Positions 35,591 through 48,372 of a stretch of 64,000 bases of DNA are shown piece after piece. The notes below the pieces were generated by a model, which saw only the letters and a list, made by a program, of their open reading frames with translations, was not told where the DNA came from and did no database searches. Position numbers and translations under genes: made by a program. The stretch spans positions 30,653,099 through 30,717,098 of the forward strand of contig CM036658.1 in assembly GCA_020746105.1 (NCBI GenBank), written 5' to 3'. Each line of letters begins with the position of its first letter. The first letter of the stretch is position 1. Source of the stretch: Trogon surrucura (lineage: Eukaryota; Chordata; Aves; Trogoniformes; Trogonidae).

Positions 35591-38500
35591 TTCCTGTGAG
35601 CCAGGACAGGAGAGACATATGAGGTCTCAAAATAGAGCTATTACCATATGCATGCTATTATCATATGCATAGTATCAGAATTATATGTAATTATTGCCGA
35701 GGTATAAAAAAATAATAATAAAAAAAAAGCTGTCCACAGCAAATTGAAATCTTTGCACATTAAAAAGCATTAGGGAAAGCTGCATTACCCTGAGGTAAGA
35801 GAATTTATACCTGCTGAGAAACTAAAATATATCAGAAGACAGAAGAAGAAAAAGTCTGCTTCAACCAAATTGTATTTTGATTTGTATCACAAGTCTTTAG
35901 GACATAATTTATACCAATTGTATGTACAAAAATACAGGTGTAAGCCAATCAAAACATTTTGAATCTAATGTCCAGAAGAAGAACTCTTGTTGCTGAATTA
36001 TTCTAAAGAAAGCAAACTCTTTACGCATTCCCAACTAAAATTCTCAAGACACAAGATAGTATATAAAAACAAAACGTCACATAATTACTTCAGGTTTGCT
36101 TGTATAGGCAGGTATAAGGTATTGGCCAACTGGAAGTATAAACTCTGCACTGTGTGCTAGATGCAAAGTACTTTCATCTAGACTATGACAAATGTTCAAG
36201 AAAAAGCAATCACTTCCAGTAAAAGTACTGAGTAGTGAGCAGTGTTGCTTTGTCAAAGTGAAAAATGGCAATGAGTTTTATTCCTAGACATATCTCAAGT
36301 TTTCCAAGAGTTACTGGAACTTCAGGTAATGATGCAGTAAAAAACCACTAGTTATCTTAGAAGGGTAGTTTGAAGTTCATCTAGTCCTATCTAACTTGCC
36401 ACAAGTTAAACCTCATGGCACAGATACCTAAAAAACAAGTATGAAATTCGAGCTTACTAGCTCGGAATGCCTGTGTTAGTGACTTCTGAATCCTGGATAT
36501 ACATCTACCTAATAAAAACTGCAGCTTGCAACCTTACATACTTTGGGTTTTGTAGATATGCAAAAGCACATTGCAGGGCTGAATCATTTGCCCACGTAAC
36601 AGTTGATGGGGATTCAGAAACACGCATTCTTGTATCTAATTTCTCTGTGAACATAGATTTTCCTAGTAAGAACTGATCAGCTCAGTGATTGCCTTTTTTT
36701 CTTCCTTTTGAAATGCATCCAGAGAAGGCACACAGAAGAGAGAGGGAAGAGAGAGAAGAGAGGAACCAGATTTTAAATGCTAAAATATCCTTGTACTAGT
36801 GAGCAAAGCAATGCTCATTTCCCTCCTGTGACTGCATTTTAACCCATCTTCCATTTAGAAGACAATCATGATTCCCATTTACAAATTACTCTACGGGATT
36901 TCCCCTCATTGCTTTTGCTGAAACTGTGCAACTTTTGCAGAAAATAATGCATGAGTCATTGAGCAAGAAAGAGCATGACTGCAGCTAATGACTCACTACA
37001 GGTGAGGGGAGGATTCTGATAAAAGAGAATTATAAACAAAGACACACGTTATACTAAAACCACGCTTGCTCCTTTCTCATTTCTATTCTAATACTGTGCT
37101 ACCCAAAAGGATTTTGGTATATACCCTAGAGCACTAAGCAGAGAAATTATAAGTAAATATGCTCTCTCAGGACCTGAAGTGGGATGCAGTTTTCAGGTGA
37201 ATCTGTCAGCATCTTCCTTAAACTGAATATGCTTCAAACACCCAAAGGTTTTGAATTTATAATGTTATGTTTCAGTACAGCCCTTGGAATAAGGTAATAT
37301 TTGGAAAAGGCAATTCAGATCTGTTTTCTGAGACTGGATCAAAATGAAAATAATTTTGAACAAATCTCCTCTTGGCCAGGATGTCCCTCCAGGCTTGCTC
37401 TATGTTCAGCATTTTTTGGTGGCTTCCTACAAGTCAATAATCTCCAAAAAAAATCACTTTTTTTTTTGTTTTTATAAATGTGTCTTCCTTGGAGTCTGTC
37501 AGTGCAACAATGCTAAATGTTTTCTTCTCATTCCAAGATTTCCATCTCACATGCCCAGACACCTTGCTCTGCAACACTCTTTGCTCTTCCTCCAGCAGCC
37601 ACAGTCTACTCTCATTACCTGCTGTACAGCAGTACCTACATAGTGCCCAAAAACTAAAATGAAAAAAAAAAAAAAAAGACAGACTGGCTAGTTATACCAG
37701 CTGTCATACAGACACATAAAATGTCCTAACACAGTCACTGCAATTTACACCATGAAACTACACAGGACAAAACAATGTCATCACAGAGTCAAGCACAAGC
37801 CATCCGTACCATTGCCTCCTCATTTTGTATTTTTCTTGACTGCTTCAAACGGTAAATTCATGAGCATTTGCAAGACACAAGGAAGATTAGTGGATCTCGT
37901 AAAAGCCTGATTTTTTGCTGTAGAGAAAAGGCGGCAAATACTATTTCTCATTTAAAAACTCTTCCAGGATCTATTGGCCACTAGTAAAGACAGGGAGAGA
38001 GAAAGGGGAGAGGCGGGGACAGGGACTGAGAGATGTGGAGAAGGGAACATACTCCTGTAGAGAAGAGCAACAGAAAACCCCAGATAATCTTTCCTCAGGT
38101 GTTTCTCTGGATAAGTTTTCCACGTAACTGAATCCCTGAAAAAAGAGTCTAGATTAGGGAAACAATCAGAAACTAGGTTTCATGTCAATCAACTTACTGC
38201 AGTAAGAGACTTGGAAAGCCATCAAGTGCTGAGATTTCACATAATTTCCACCTATTTGAGTTCAGCTGTACATGTAAAGAGCCTGAGCTGCTGTCTATAC
38301 TCATTTAATCACCGTAATTCACAACCTTTCATCTACCCTGAACATTTTATGATCTGGCTTTGGGATTATCTTATGCACTTGTGATTTTGTCTCTGGATGG
38401 CAAATGGGAGGGCAAAGTGAATAAATACCTTCATGAAAAATTATCCTACAAGATACACTGTTACTTCAGAAATTACAATAATTTTAGTATGTAAATAGAA

Positions 38501-40104
38501 CACACGGGGTTCCTTTATCAACTGTGATATTTAAGACAACAATGTCTTCCAGTGCTACTGGAACAAAGTGGTAGTATTTGCAAAGTAATTTTAAGTGTCC
38601 AATACATTTGAAAAATGTTCAGTTGCTATTGTAGCAAATGGACTCAAAGGTGACTAACTAAAGAGCAACTTTATGTGTTCTGGAAGTTTCCAACATCGGC
38701 AAAGTTGTTTTTTGAGATTTTTGTTTGTTTGTTTAAATGGACACACGATATTTTGCTCAAAGCTTTTATACTGGTATGACAAAATTATACTCTATGCAAA
38801 TTTTATTAATAAACTCAAAAAGGAAATACTTCTTATAGGAAAAAAAAAAAAAAAGCCAGAAAAAAAAGATCTTTTTTGGTCAAGTTACTTTCTATGTAGT
38901 ACCCATTTCTCAAAACCCACATCCAGTCACTAACTCAACGCACTACTAAATTAATTCAATGGGCCAGCACATCTACAGACAGTACACTGATAGTATCAAT
39001 GAATACTGGAGTGACAGAAGGCATGTTTCTAGGCTTTTGTGTTAAGGAATGCACAGAAAGGCATGATTAAGCTCAAAGACATTATTATGTAGTAACTCAA
39101 GGAAACAAGTAAATGTTAAATTATAACACCACTGATAGTGTCGTTAACTAAAACTAATGAAAATCCTGATGGTTACACTCTCTGTTCCAACTATAAACAA
39201 GAGTGACACATGGCAGTACAGCAACATGGTGTTTTCACTTCAGTTCACAAAGCAACAAAAATAAAAATCTATGTGGTGGTGGCAAGACTGAATCAAGTAT
39301 GGAAAACATTCAGTGAACAGCCTGAAGGGACAGACTCATACACTTAGAGCAGATATCGTTAAAGCTGGAAAAAGAATGGTGCTAAACATGACTTCAGACA
39401 ATACTCAGTGTTAACACAGGCTGAAATGCAATCTGCAAATTTATGAGGGAAATTCAGATTCACACAAATATGCATTTCACATTTTGTCATTTTTCAACTA
39501 ATTCGAGAAAATTAAGACCAAACCATCCAGAACCACTGTATAGATGAGAGAATTCTAATATAGCTTTCTACAGATTGCTAAATCTGAAATAGCCCATGGC
39601 ATACAGATGCATCAATACCTAACTTTCACAGTACATTAATCTCTGAGCAAAACCAGGCTAAATATATGGTTTAGAAAATACATATTAACAATCTCAAACA
39701 CATCTTCTGGAGAGAATCTCACAATTAAACTAGACATTATTATCAGTATCTGTCCATTAATGAAAGTCCACATGTAGATGGATGCTGAAATAGGCAGCAA
39801 CTTTCCAAGCCACTTTACTCAGATCTTTTAGTTACATCCAATCAGCTCATTTATATAACAAAATCAGAGAAAAACTAAAGCTGGAAGGAATAGGAGCCCA
39901 AAGCAGACCACACTTCACAGTTAATTCAGGTTGCTCTGAGATTTGTCCCAAAGAAATGTGAATATTACCTGTGATGGATGAAACAAGGCACCCAAAGCAC
40001 CTACCTCCAGTCCTTACCTGGTCTCAGATTAAGAAATACCCATAAATATATTTACGTTTTCTTATGCTTGAACATGTAACTGTTCAAAATTCTAGAATTC
40101 TGGA
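35591..40104. other. AT-rich unassigned DNA
   Basis: No gene recognised. Purine-rich (GA) patches occur at 36721-36766 and 37989-38032, and poly-A runs near 37661-37677 and 38840-38854. A weak stretch at 36359-36415 (TTTGAAGTTCATCTAGTCCTA) could be a minus-strand CR1 3' UTR remnant. Confidence 0.55.
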
Positions 40105-40227
40105 ACTGTTCGAGGTCAGGTTGGATGGTACTTTGAGCAACCTGGTCTAGGGGGAGCTGTCCCTGCCCATAGCCGGGCATTGGAACTAGGTCCCTTCCAA
40201 CCCAAATCATTCTATGAATTTATGATA
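40105..40227 (+). mobile_element. CR1 LINE 3' end fragment
   Basis: Reads GTTCGAGGTCAGGTTGGATGG, GAGCAACCTGGTCTAGGGGG, GTCCCTGCCC, GGTCCCTTCCAACCC and an ATTCTATGAATTTATGA tail. This is the avian CR1 3' UTR in the class whose UTR carries 'GGTCTAG..GAGCTGTCCCTGCCCAT'. Confidence 0.9.
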
Positions 40228-43200
40228 TTTGGATATCATTAAGTCAGTAGCTATAAAAGAATTAATCTAAAAAGAAATCTGAAAATAAGACTTTGCATAT
40301 CCACTGTCTTCTGAAAGGGATTTTGAACATAGTATGATGGGAACTTTGTATTTACTATTTCTTTGAAGGTCTCCATAGTACATATGCCTACAGTCAACAA
40401 AATGATCAAGAGTTCCTCCATACATGAACCTGCTGTTTTCTTATAAAAAATACTTTTTTTTTTACAATAGGATTTCACAATTATTTGCAGTTGAAGGATA
40501 TATAATAAGAGGAAGCCTTTTTAATATCATTATTATTCACAAGAGAATTCTTAATTTATTTCTGTGAAAAAAATCCTAAAGGCTCTATGACATACTTATT
40601 TTCTTCTACTCTTAAAAAAAAAAATTGTCTACGATACTAAGTATCCTGCCTATTGTTTCCTACCTTTGGTTACTTCACTATGCTAAACCATTTGCACGAC
40701 TCTTGATTGAACTTATGCTGTATCTACAAGTACAATATACTCCCTTTTTAATCATGCCTGTTTTCTACCCGCCTATTCACACTGCCTGGTTCTTCTACTC
40801 ACAGCTCACTATGCTATTTTGCTGTTCCTTCACCTTTACTTAAATTTCTCCTTCCTCAGATTATGAATTTCAACATAATTTGTGTTTAGGGAAAAAGAAG
40901 AAAATGCTCACTCACAAGTAGTCTTTACAAGCATAAGCATCTAACATGGAAAAAATATGTTTTCTTTACAAAATTATTTTCCAGCAAATTAAATATAATT
41001 TTAAGTAGGTACATTTCTCTGCAGAATTCATAAGAAAACACAAGAAGAAAAATAGTTTACAGTCATATTCCTTTAAAAATGTTAGTGAATTATAAGTAGA
41101 AAAATATCAGAATTATTACTGAGTCTTTTAAACCCAGATATTTGGCACTGAAAGGATTCTAGATACTGTAACAAGCACAATTTCAGACTGTCTTTGCAAA
41201 ACGAAGGTATCAAGCGATGTTACATTCCTGAAATGTATAGAGTTTCCTAATTCCCAACATATCTATATAAATTTTTGCATTTGTAAACAGATCTGTGTTC
41301 TGAGATGTCAAGAGTTAGGGCTAGGCTGGACACTTTGGTGTATTTTTCATAATGCATCTCTATTCCTGAAATTTTTCAAGGGATAAAAGAATTTCATCCA
41401 TAAAATGAAAATACCTAAGAAATACCTATCAGTCTGCATTGCAAAATAATATGAGTTATGTGGTATCTCCTTTACTGTTTCTTTCTATGTGGTAGGTAAA
41501 CACAATAAAATATACAGGAAAACCATGAAGAATAAATCCCACTGACAGAGTGAATTGTTTCTATGCGGAGTAGTACAAGCCTTGCTAGTCTACAAATCTG
41601 TATGATGTTTAGATCAGCAATGCATTGCTTACAACCCTGAAAAACTGCATATATAAGAAAAAATAGCATCGTCTAGAACATTGTATGCGAATCACTGCAA
41701 ATCTACTTTGGAAGAAATAGTATTTTGATAGAGCAATATAATTAAGTTTATTACTGTATCAAAAATGTCTTAATCTTTCCAGGTGGGCTAGAACAGATGC
41801 TATGTTTTATTAATTTATCCCTGGGGTTAATCATAAAAAATTTCTTTGGCCTAAGTTTATCCACTTGGTCACTACAAACCTCTGTGTATACACACTCCTG
41901 GAAAATTTGGTTTAATCCGGAACGTATTTTGTCAGGAGAGAGCAGCAGGGCACCTTATGCAATGGCTGTCCAGAGCCAGACCCCAGGAGCAGCTCTCTTC
42001 TCCTCCACTTCCCAATGACGCTGTGGTGGAAAGAAGATGTGCAGCATCTTTCACTGACTCTATGAGACGTGTTTGGTAATTTCCATATTTCAAACTTAGG
42101 AACTATGCTGCAGGCTTGCAGGGTTTTCCTTGAACAGGAAAAGCTGATTTACTCTGACAGCTCTGTTTAGGAAGTCTTTCTGTTTAAACAGACAACAGTC
42201 AAAATTTATTATGCAGATTTCAAATGTCTCAAATATTTTGAAATACATGCCATTTGCATGTATCTAGTTTCAATAAATAGTTTATTACTTAGGCAGATTA
42301 CAACCTTATCACCCAATTCCTCAACTACACAATGTAGCCTCCTTTTCTGAGTTATTACACAAGGTATTTTAGCAAGAGCCTTTAACATGAATGCCTCCAT
42401 TTTCAGAATATAGCTGAATATGGTGAAACTAGTTCTTATGAAAGGAAGCAATGCTTTCATAACTATGCCCAGAGTTCAGATTTCTGTCACAAAGAGAATA
42501 CAATAAATAGTTTATGTTCCCCTGTGAACTAACCTTTTTAAAGACACTAGCTTTTTTATTTTTTTTAAAAGAAGCGGGTTTTTTATTGTTATAAGTGTAC
42601 ATCTAGCTAATGTCATTCATCTTCACCTTAACTTCAGAAATGCAATTTTGCATTAATTTGTCCTACTAACTGTGAAATTTTGTTTAACAGTAGCATTTCA
42701 TGGCAGCATAGGATTCACTGTTGATCCTAAAGATGGCAAGGAGTTTTACGTCGAGACTTTAAAATTTCAGAAAAAGCATGCATAAGAAAATATTTAAAGG
42801 CAATGTTCCTTTAGATCAGTTCATGTGAACAACTGATAGGAGGTACCTGAACTTGAGATTCAGTAATTAATCTTCAAGAGCTCAAAGAGACTTCCTCATC
42901 ATATTACAAGGCAGGTAAGGAACACTCAAATTCTAGGAAAGTTGAGTGTAGGTCTCATGGTTTTATTTGTATTAGTGGTCATGCTTCCGCTGGTCAAATT
43001 TGTCCGCTTCTGCTGGTGCTGAACTTAGTTACAGGTTTGTAATCAAAAGGTTGCCCTCAGCTACAGCAATGAACTATTTAACATGTAAGGGTAACAGGCT
43101 CAAACATCCTGCAGCCTCTACAGTGGAAAGTATTTTCACAGTAAAAGACAGTCATTAACCCCTCTGTTCAAGGTGCAGGGTGTGACTACAAAACAGCAGA

Positions 43201-45914
43201 GGGCAGCTATCTGTGGTTTTAAAACTTGAGCAACATTTACAGCAGAGCAGAGTGAACATAAAATATTCTTCTGGCACAGACTAGCACATGGATTTGAAAT
43301 TGCAAATACGTAAAATTACATTACATTATGCAGAATTTAATAGATATGCAAAGTCACAAAATTACATCATATTTTTAGTATGATTCATGGGGGGTTAACT
43401 GCAATTCTACTTTGTTGGACATTTAATTGAAGCATGCAATATTTTGGAAAAAAGAACACATGAAACAACAGATTTGATTATCAGCCTGCAACTTGGCCCA
43501 CTGCTTTTATGTATGGCTGCATAACAACTTCCAGCAAAACTGCTCAAAATTAAACAAACTCCCCTTCGATAAAATTAAAAACGAGAACATCAACCACAAA
43601 CCCGAATCCCAAACCAAATGATAATATTATCTTTTTAATATTTTCAACTGTTTTATCATTAGGTTTCAAACACTTAAAATGTAGAAACTGTCACTCCCCA
43701 TGCATCTTTGCACTTTGCAACCATAAATGTGAACTACAGAAGGAAACATTAACACTTCATAGTCCTTCCCTTCAAAACATAGTTTTGGGGAAAACAAATA
43801 AAGCAATGAATGGTGTTCCAGAAATAAATTTCTGGAATAAAAGCTCCTTCTGGAAAATAAGAACTGTACTTTCATTATCTTTGAAACAAATGATGATGAC
43901 AAGAGGTGTCTATATTGAATGCAATTTGATATATCCAGTCAAAATACACCATAAAGAATTTTACCTAGAAATTGCTCCTGATTTTTAGAAAACGTAATTT
44001 CAAAAAAAAAAAAAAAGGATATAAATTTTTAAACACTTACACCATAAAGGATAGAATAGCAACTGAAATTTAGCTATCCAAAGTCTTCAGGGTCTTCAGA
44101 AGTTTCATAGGTGAGGAGTACCAGGTGAGAATCACCTCCCCAAGGTGAGTGGGACCCATTTTTTCAGTATCATCAGAGAAAGGATAACAAGTTGGGAAGT
44201 GACACAATTGATTTACACACATTAAATATCTGATGTTTTTGGCTTTATTTTGTCTGAAAGTGAAAAAAGCAGGATATTACTCTCAGCACACTCATAGCTT
44301 TGAAAAATATAAGTCTTACATGCTATTCCACTGAATGTTGTCAGTTGTGCTACTTTAATGATCAAAATGTAATTTTCCTTGTCTAGTGAAAAGAATAAAT
44401 ATCAGTTCAGCTGAATTACATTTCTGGTTATCTGCTGTGTGGTTTAGTGCTTAGATCAGTCCTGGAAGTAGTTTTCAAACAGTGCATGTTTAACCAGCTA
44501 AGCAGGCAAGCAGTTTTGTTAAGTTCATGTAACATCCTCCAGGGATTTCTGCTCCTAACCTACACACACACAGATCCATCACTACATATGAGCCTCAGAA
44601 CCCATATGGTATGTTCATATAACTGGTAACTGCCACTGTAAAGAATCCTTGAACCAATACCTTATGCTGAACTTTCAGTCCCTACAGAAAGTATCTGGCA
44701 TTTTTACAAGTGTCCTTTTACTAGATTATTACAATGTTGCTTAAACGACAGAAGATTTGGATACTGCAAACATTGTTTTAAACCTGATCAGCAACATGAT
44801 CTAGGAAAAAGCATTTCACATTTTCCAACCATAGGAAGTTGGGCACAGAGCATCAAATATATATGAAAGTCTCAGTCCCATTTTCAACAGTCAGAGTCAT
44901 CTTAAAACAGTGATGATTTACCCAGAACAGCCCACAACAAATAGTCAACAACTGTTGGTAATAATGCCATCTCTCTATATTGTTCTCCCTACAAAAGCAA
45001 AAAACACTGTTAGAGTGGAGGAGTACCACAGTTATGGAAAGCACACCATATATGAATGCAAGTATAAAAGAAAGCTTTTCAAGCAATGTGAAAAGGATAA
45101 ATAACTGGATGAATAAGTCCCTATGTCTTACTGTCAGACCCTCAAAAAACAATAGTATTTGAACTGACTCTAAGGTTACTTAACCTTGGTTTTAGAAGAT
45201 CTCTAGAAATACTGGTAGAAAACTTAAGTATCCAGTCTTCAGAAACTGCTGGTTATCACTGCAGTATCTGAACACTGCAGTGCATAGCTTCTAAATCAAA
45301 ACCCCACTGTTTTTCTTCTATAGCCTATATATACACATATATACATTATATGTATTTATATCTATGCTATAATTCACTCTTTCCACACCTATAATTTGCT
45401 AAGCATTACGTGTTTTTAGGAACACCCAAATGCACGTATTTTACAGTTGCACATGCTCAGAATGACATGTATTTTATGTATACACAGTGCTAATGTACTA
45501 CATGAGACGACAACGAGACCCTGGAGGCAGCAAGGCTCTCCTCTCCCAGGGTTCTTCACAGTTTGCCCACGGGATATTCTGTACTGACAAGTCCAACATT
45601 TTTACTCATACTAAGGACACACAAGCTTCATTCTTATTTGTGCCACTCACCTGATGGCTAACTGATGATCCGTGCTAGCAAGTATCAGTATTAGATGCAC
45701 CATTTACTGTAATCATTGTTAAGTACCCCTCAGAAGTAATCCTCTAATGAGTCCTCTTGGCATTGGAGGCTTACTTTGGGTCAGTACACTGTGTAAGCAA
45801 CTAGCTTCCCCGAAGTTCGGTGAGCACAGTCTTTTTCAAGATGGAATTAGGAAAAGTGGCTATGAAAGAACTTCTATAACATGGCACACGCTGAACTTTC
45901 TAAGTAATTGCTGT
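40228..45914. other. AT-rich unassigned DNA
   Basis: No gene, RNA or transposon recognised. A TA-rich simple tract lies at 45326-45362. The patch 41930-42040 is less AT-rich but unrecognised. Confidence 0.6.
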
Positions 45915-46002
45915 AAAGTGGGCCCATGCGAACCTCGTGAGGTTCAACAAAGCCAAGTGCAAGGTCCTGCGCTGGGTTGGAGCAATCCCTAGTAACAATA
46001 CA

Positions 46003-47129
46003 CAGTCTCCCACAGCATCCTCACAGCTAAATCGAGGAAGTGTGGGCTGGCCGACCGGATGGTGAGGTGGACTGCGGACTGGCTGAAGGAAAGAAGCCAG
46101 AGAGTCGTAGTCAATAGGGCGGAGTCTAGTTGGAGGCCAGTATCTAGTGGAGTGCCTCAAGGGTCAGTACTGGGGCCAATATTATTCAATATATTCATCA
46201 ACAATTTAGATGAGTGAATTGAGTGTACTATCATCAAGTTTGCTTATGACACTAAACTGGGAGGAGTGGCTGACATGCCAGAAAGCTGTGCTGCCATTCA
46301 GAGAGACCTGAACAGGCTGGAGAGTTGGGCAGGGAATAACGTGATGAAATACAACAAGGGAAAGTGTAGGGTCCTACATCTGGGCAGGATCAGCCCCAGG
46401 TACCAGTATAGGTTGGGGAACAACCTGTTAGAGAGCAGTGTAGGGGAAAGGGACCTGGGGGTCCTGGTGAACAGCAGGATGACCATGAGCCAGCATTGTG
46501 CCCTTGCGGCCAGGAAGGCCAATGGCATCCTGGGGTGTATTAGAAGGGCAGTGGTTAGTAGGTCAAGAGAGGTCCTCCTGCCCCTCTACTCTGCCCTGGT
46601 GAGGCCGCATCTGGAATATTGTGTCCAGTTCTGGGCCCCTCAGTTCAAGAAGGACAGGGAGCTGCTGGAGAGAGTCCAGCACAGGGCAACTAGGATGATT
46701 AAGGGAGTGGAGCATCTCCCTTATGAGAAAAGACTGAGGGAGCTGGGGCTCTTTAGTTTGGAGAAGAGGAGACTAAGGGGTGACCTTATTAGTGTTTATA
46801 AATATATAAAGAGGGAGTGTCACGAGGATGGAGCCAGGCTCTTCTCGGTGGCAACCAATGATAGGACAAGGGGTAATGGAATCAAGCTGGAACACAAGAG
46901 GTTCCACTTAAATTTGAGAAGAAACTTCTTCTCAGTGAGGGTGACAGAACACTGCAAGAGGCTGCCCAGGGAGGTTGTGGAGTCTCCTTCTCTGGAGACA
47001 TTCAAAACCTGCCTGGACGCCTTCCTGTGTAACATCATCTAAGTGTTCCTGCTCTGGCAGGGGGATTGGACTAGATGATCTTTTGAGGTCCCTTCCAATC
47101 CCTAGCATACTGTGATACTGTGATACTGT
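46003..47129 (+). mobile_element. Younger CR1 nested inside older CR1
   Basis: 5'-truncated CR1 beginning at '[10 protein letters not shown]' just after RT motif A. It is in one frame from 46002 to 47042 except for a TGA at 46215. Visible in order: '[18 protein letters not shown]' (motif B), 'KFAYDTKL' at 46236-46259 (motif C, normally FADD; first Asp changed to Tyr), '[14 protein letters not shown]', '[15 protein letters not shown]', '[16 protein letters not shown]', '[20 protein letters not shown]' and '[14 protein letters not shown]'. The 3' UTR GGATTGGACTAGATGATCTT and three ATACTGTG octamers complete it. The endonuclease is missing and the active site is broken, so it is dead. AATACA at both junctions suggests a short target duplication. 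Confidence 0.95.
46266..47042 (+). pseudogene. CR1 ORF2 C-terminal remnant, 258 codons open
   Basis: Longest uninterrupted frame of the nested CR1, covering the thumb/connection region and C-terminal domain but not the catalytic palm. It is a fragment of a retrotransposon protein. The first ATG follows the in-frame TGA by chance. Confidence 0.9.
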
Positions 47130-47845
47130 AATACAGGCTGGTGACTGAAGGGATTGACAGTACTCTGCCAAGAAGGACTTGGAGGTACCAGTGAAACTCT
47201 GGACATGAACTATAAGTGTGTACTCACAGCCCAGAAAGCCAACTGTATCCTACTGCATCAAGGGAGGTGATTCTGCACCTCTGCTCTCTTGATACCTTAA
47301 CCGGAGTACTGCATCCAGCTCTGCAACCCCCAACATAAGAAGGTCATGGATATGCTAGGGCAGGTCCAGAGGAAGGCCACAAGAGCAATCAGAGGGCTGG
47401 AACACCTGCCCTATGAGAAAAGGCTGAGAAAGTTGGCGTTGTTCATCCTGCTGAAGAGAAGTCTCCAGGGAGACGTTATAGCAGCCTTCCAGTACTCAAA
47501 GGTGGCTGATAAGAAAGATAGGGACAGAAGTTTTAGTAGGGCCTGTAGCAACAGGACAAGAGGTAATGGTGTAGCAACGGGACAAGGGGTAATGGTTTTA
47601 AATTAAAGGAGGGCAGATTCAGACTAGATAGAAGGAAAACATTTTTTACAATGAGGGTGGTGAAACACTGGAACAGGTTGCTCAAAGAGGTGGTGAAAGC
47701 CCCATCCCCGGTCAGGCGGTATGGGGCTTTGAGCGACCTCGTCCAGTTGAAGATGTCCCTGGTTACTTCCTGCAGGATGGTTGGACTTGATGACCTCTAA
47801 AGGTCCCATACAGCCCAAACTATTCTACGATTCTATCATTCTGTA

Positions 47846-48315
47846 ATTTGACTGATACACAAAGCAAGATTTTAGGAGAATGTATCAAATAGGTTTACAA
47901 TATTGCCAATTTACACCTCAATGTAGCAATGAATATAAAGAACTGTTAGAGAAATCAGACTTCACCTGCACAGATCTTTTTTACTTGAAGCAGTTACTAA
48001 GAGATGTCAAGCTCTCTTCCCGACTCTCTGGCTCTCTCTCCCTCCCCCTTCTTGTTCCCTTGTGTTTTTCATCAACTGCTTTGCCCAGTAGCTACTTCAT
48101 AGCTGCATGATTCTAAAAATTCTTTCTGACATCTGTTTCCAATTCATATTGTTTCATGTCCTTTTCAAGCTCCATATCCTATTGTCAGTACAGTGAGCCC
48201 AATTCACCCCTGATCTAACTAATCTAGCCACTGGCTCTATGAATAGTTTCGGTCTTGTCTGTTCAGAGGGTTAATTTCTGTCTAAGCTATTTATAATGAC
48301 ATTTCAATGCAATTA
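47846..48315. other. AT-rich unassigned DNA
   Basis: Contains a CT-rich patch near 48012-48058. No gene recognised. Confidence 0.55.
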
Positions 48316-48372
48316 CACAGAATCACAGAATGTTAGGGGTTGGAAGGGACCTCAAAAGATCATCTATTCTCT
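48316..48372 (-). mobile_element. CR1 LINE 3' tip, minus strand
   Basis: ACAGAATCACAGAATG, then GGTTGGAAGGGACCTCAAAAGATCATC, is the reverse complement of a CR1 3' UTR and octamer tail. Only about 57 bases remain, an extreme 5' truncation or a relic. Confidence 0.88.

Larger units (their letters stand above)
45915..47845 (+). mobile_element. Older CR1, split by a nested younger CR1
   Basis: Two pieces of one element. The left piece, 45915-46002, encodes 'HANLVRFNKAKCKVL' and ends in the 'CCCTAGTAACAATACA' site. The right piece, 47130-47845, resumes exactly there with AATACAGGCTGG. It continues through 'AKKDLEV', 'AQKAN-IL', 'YPNPEYC'-like remnants, '[24 protein letters not shown]' (frame 47346-47606) and the 3' UTR GGTTGGACTTGATGACCTCTAAAGGTCCC, with a CTATTCTACGATTCTATCATTC tail. 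Many frameshifts and stops are present, and it is clearly more decayed than its insert. A local duplication of GTAGCAACGGGACAAG..GGTAATGGT at about 47545-47600 repeats part of the C-terminal segment. Confidence 0.92.

Noticed and set aside
36359-36415. Possible minus-strand CR1 3' UTR
   Set aside because: Only a short loose resemblance (TTCATCTAGTCCTA) and no tail; too weak to list as its own feature.
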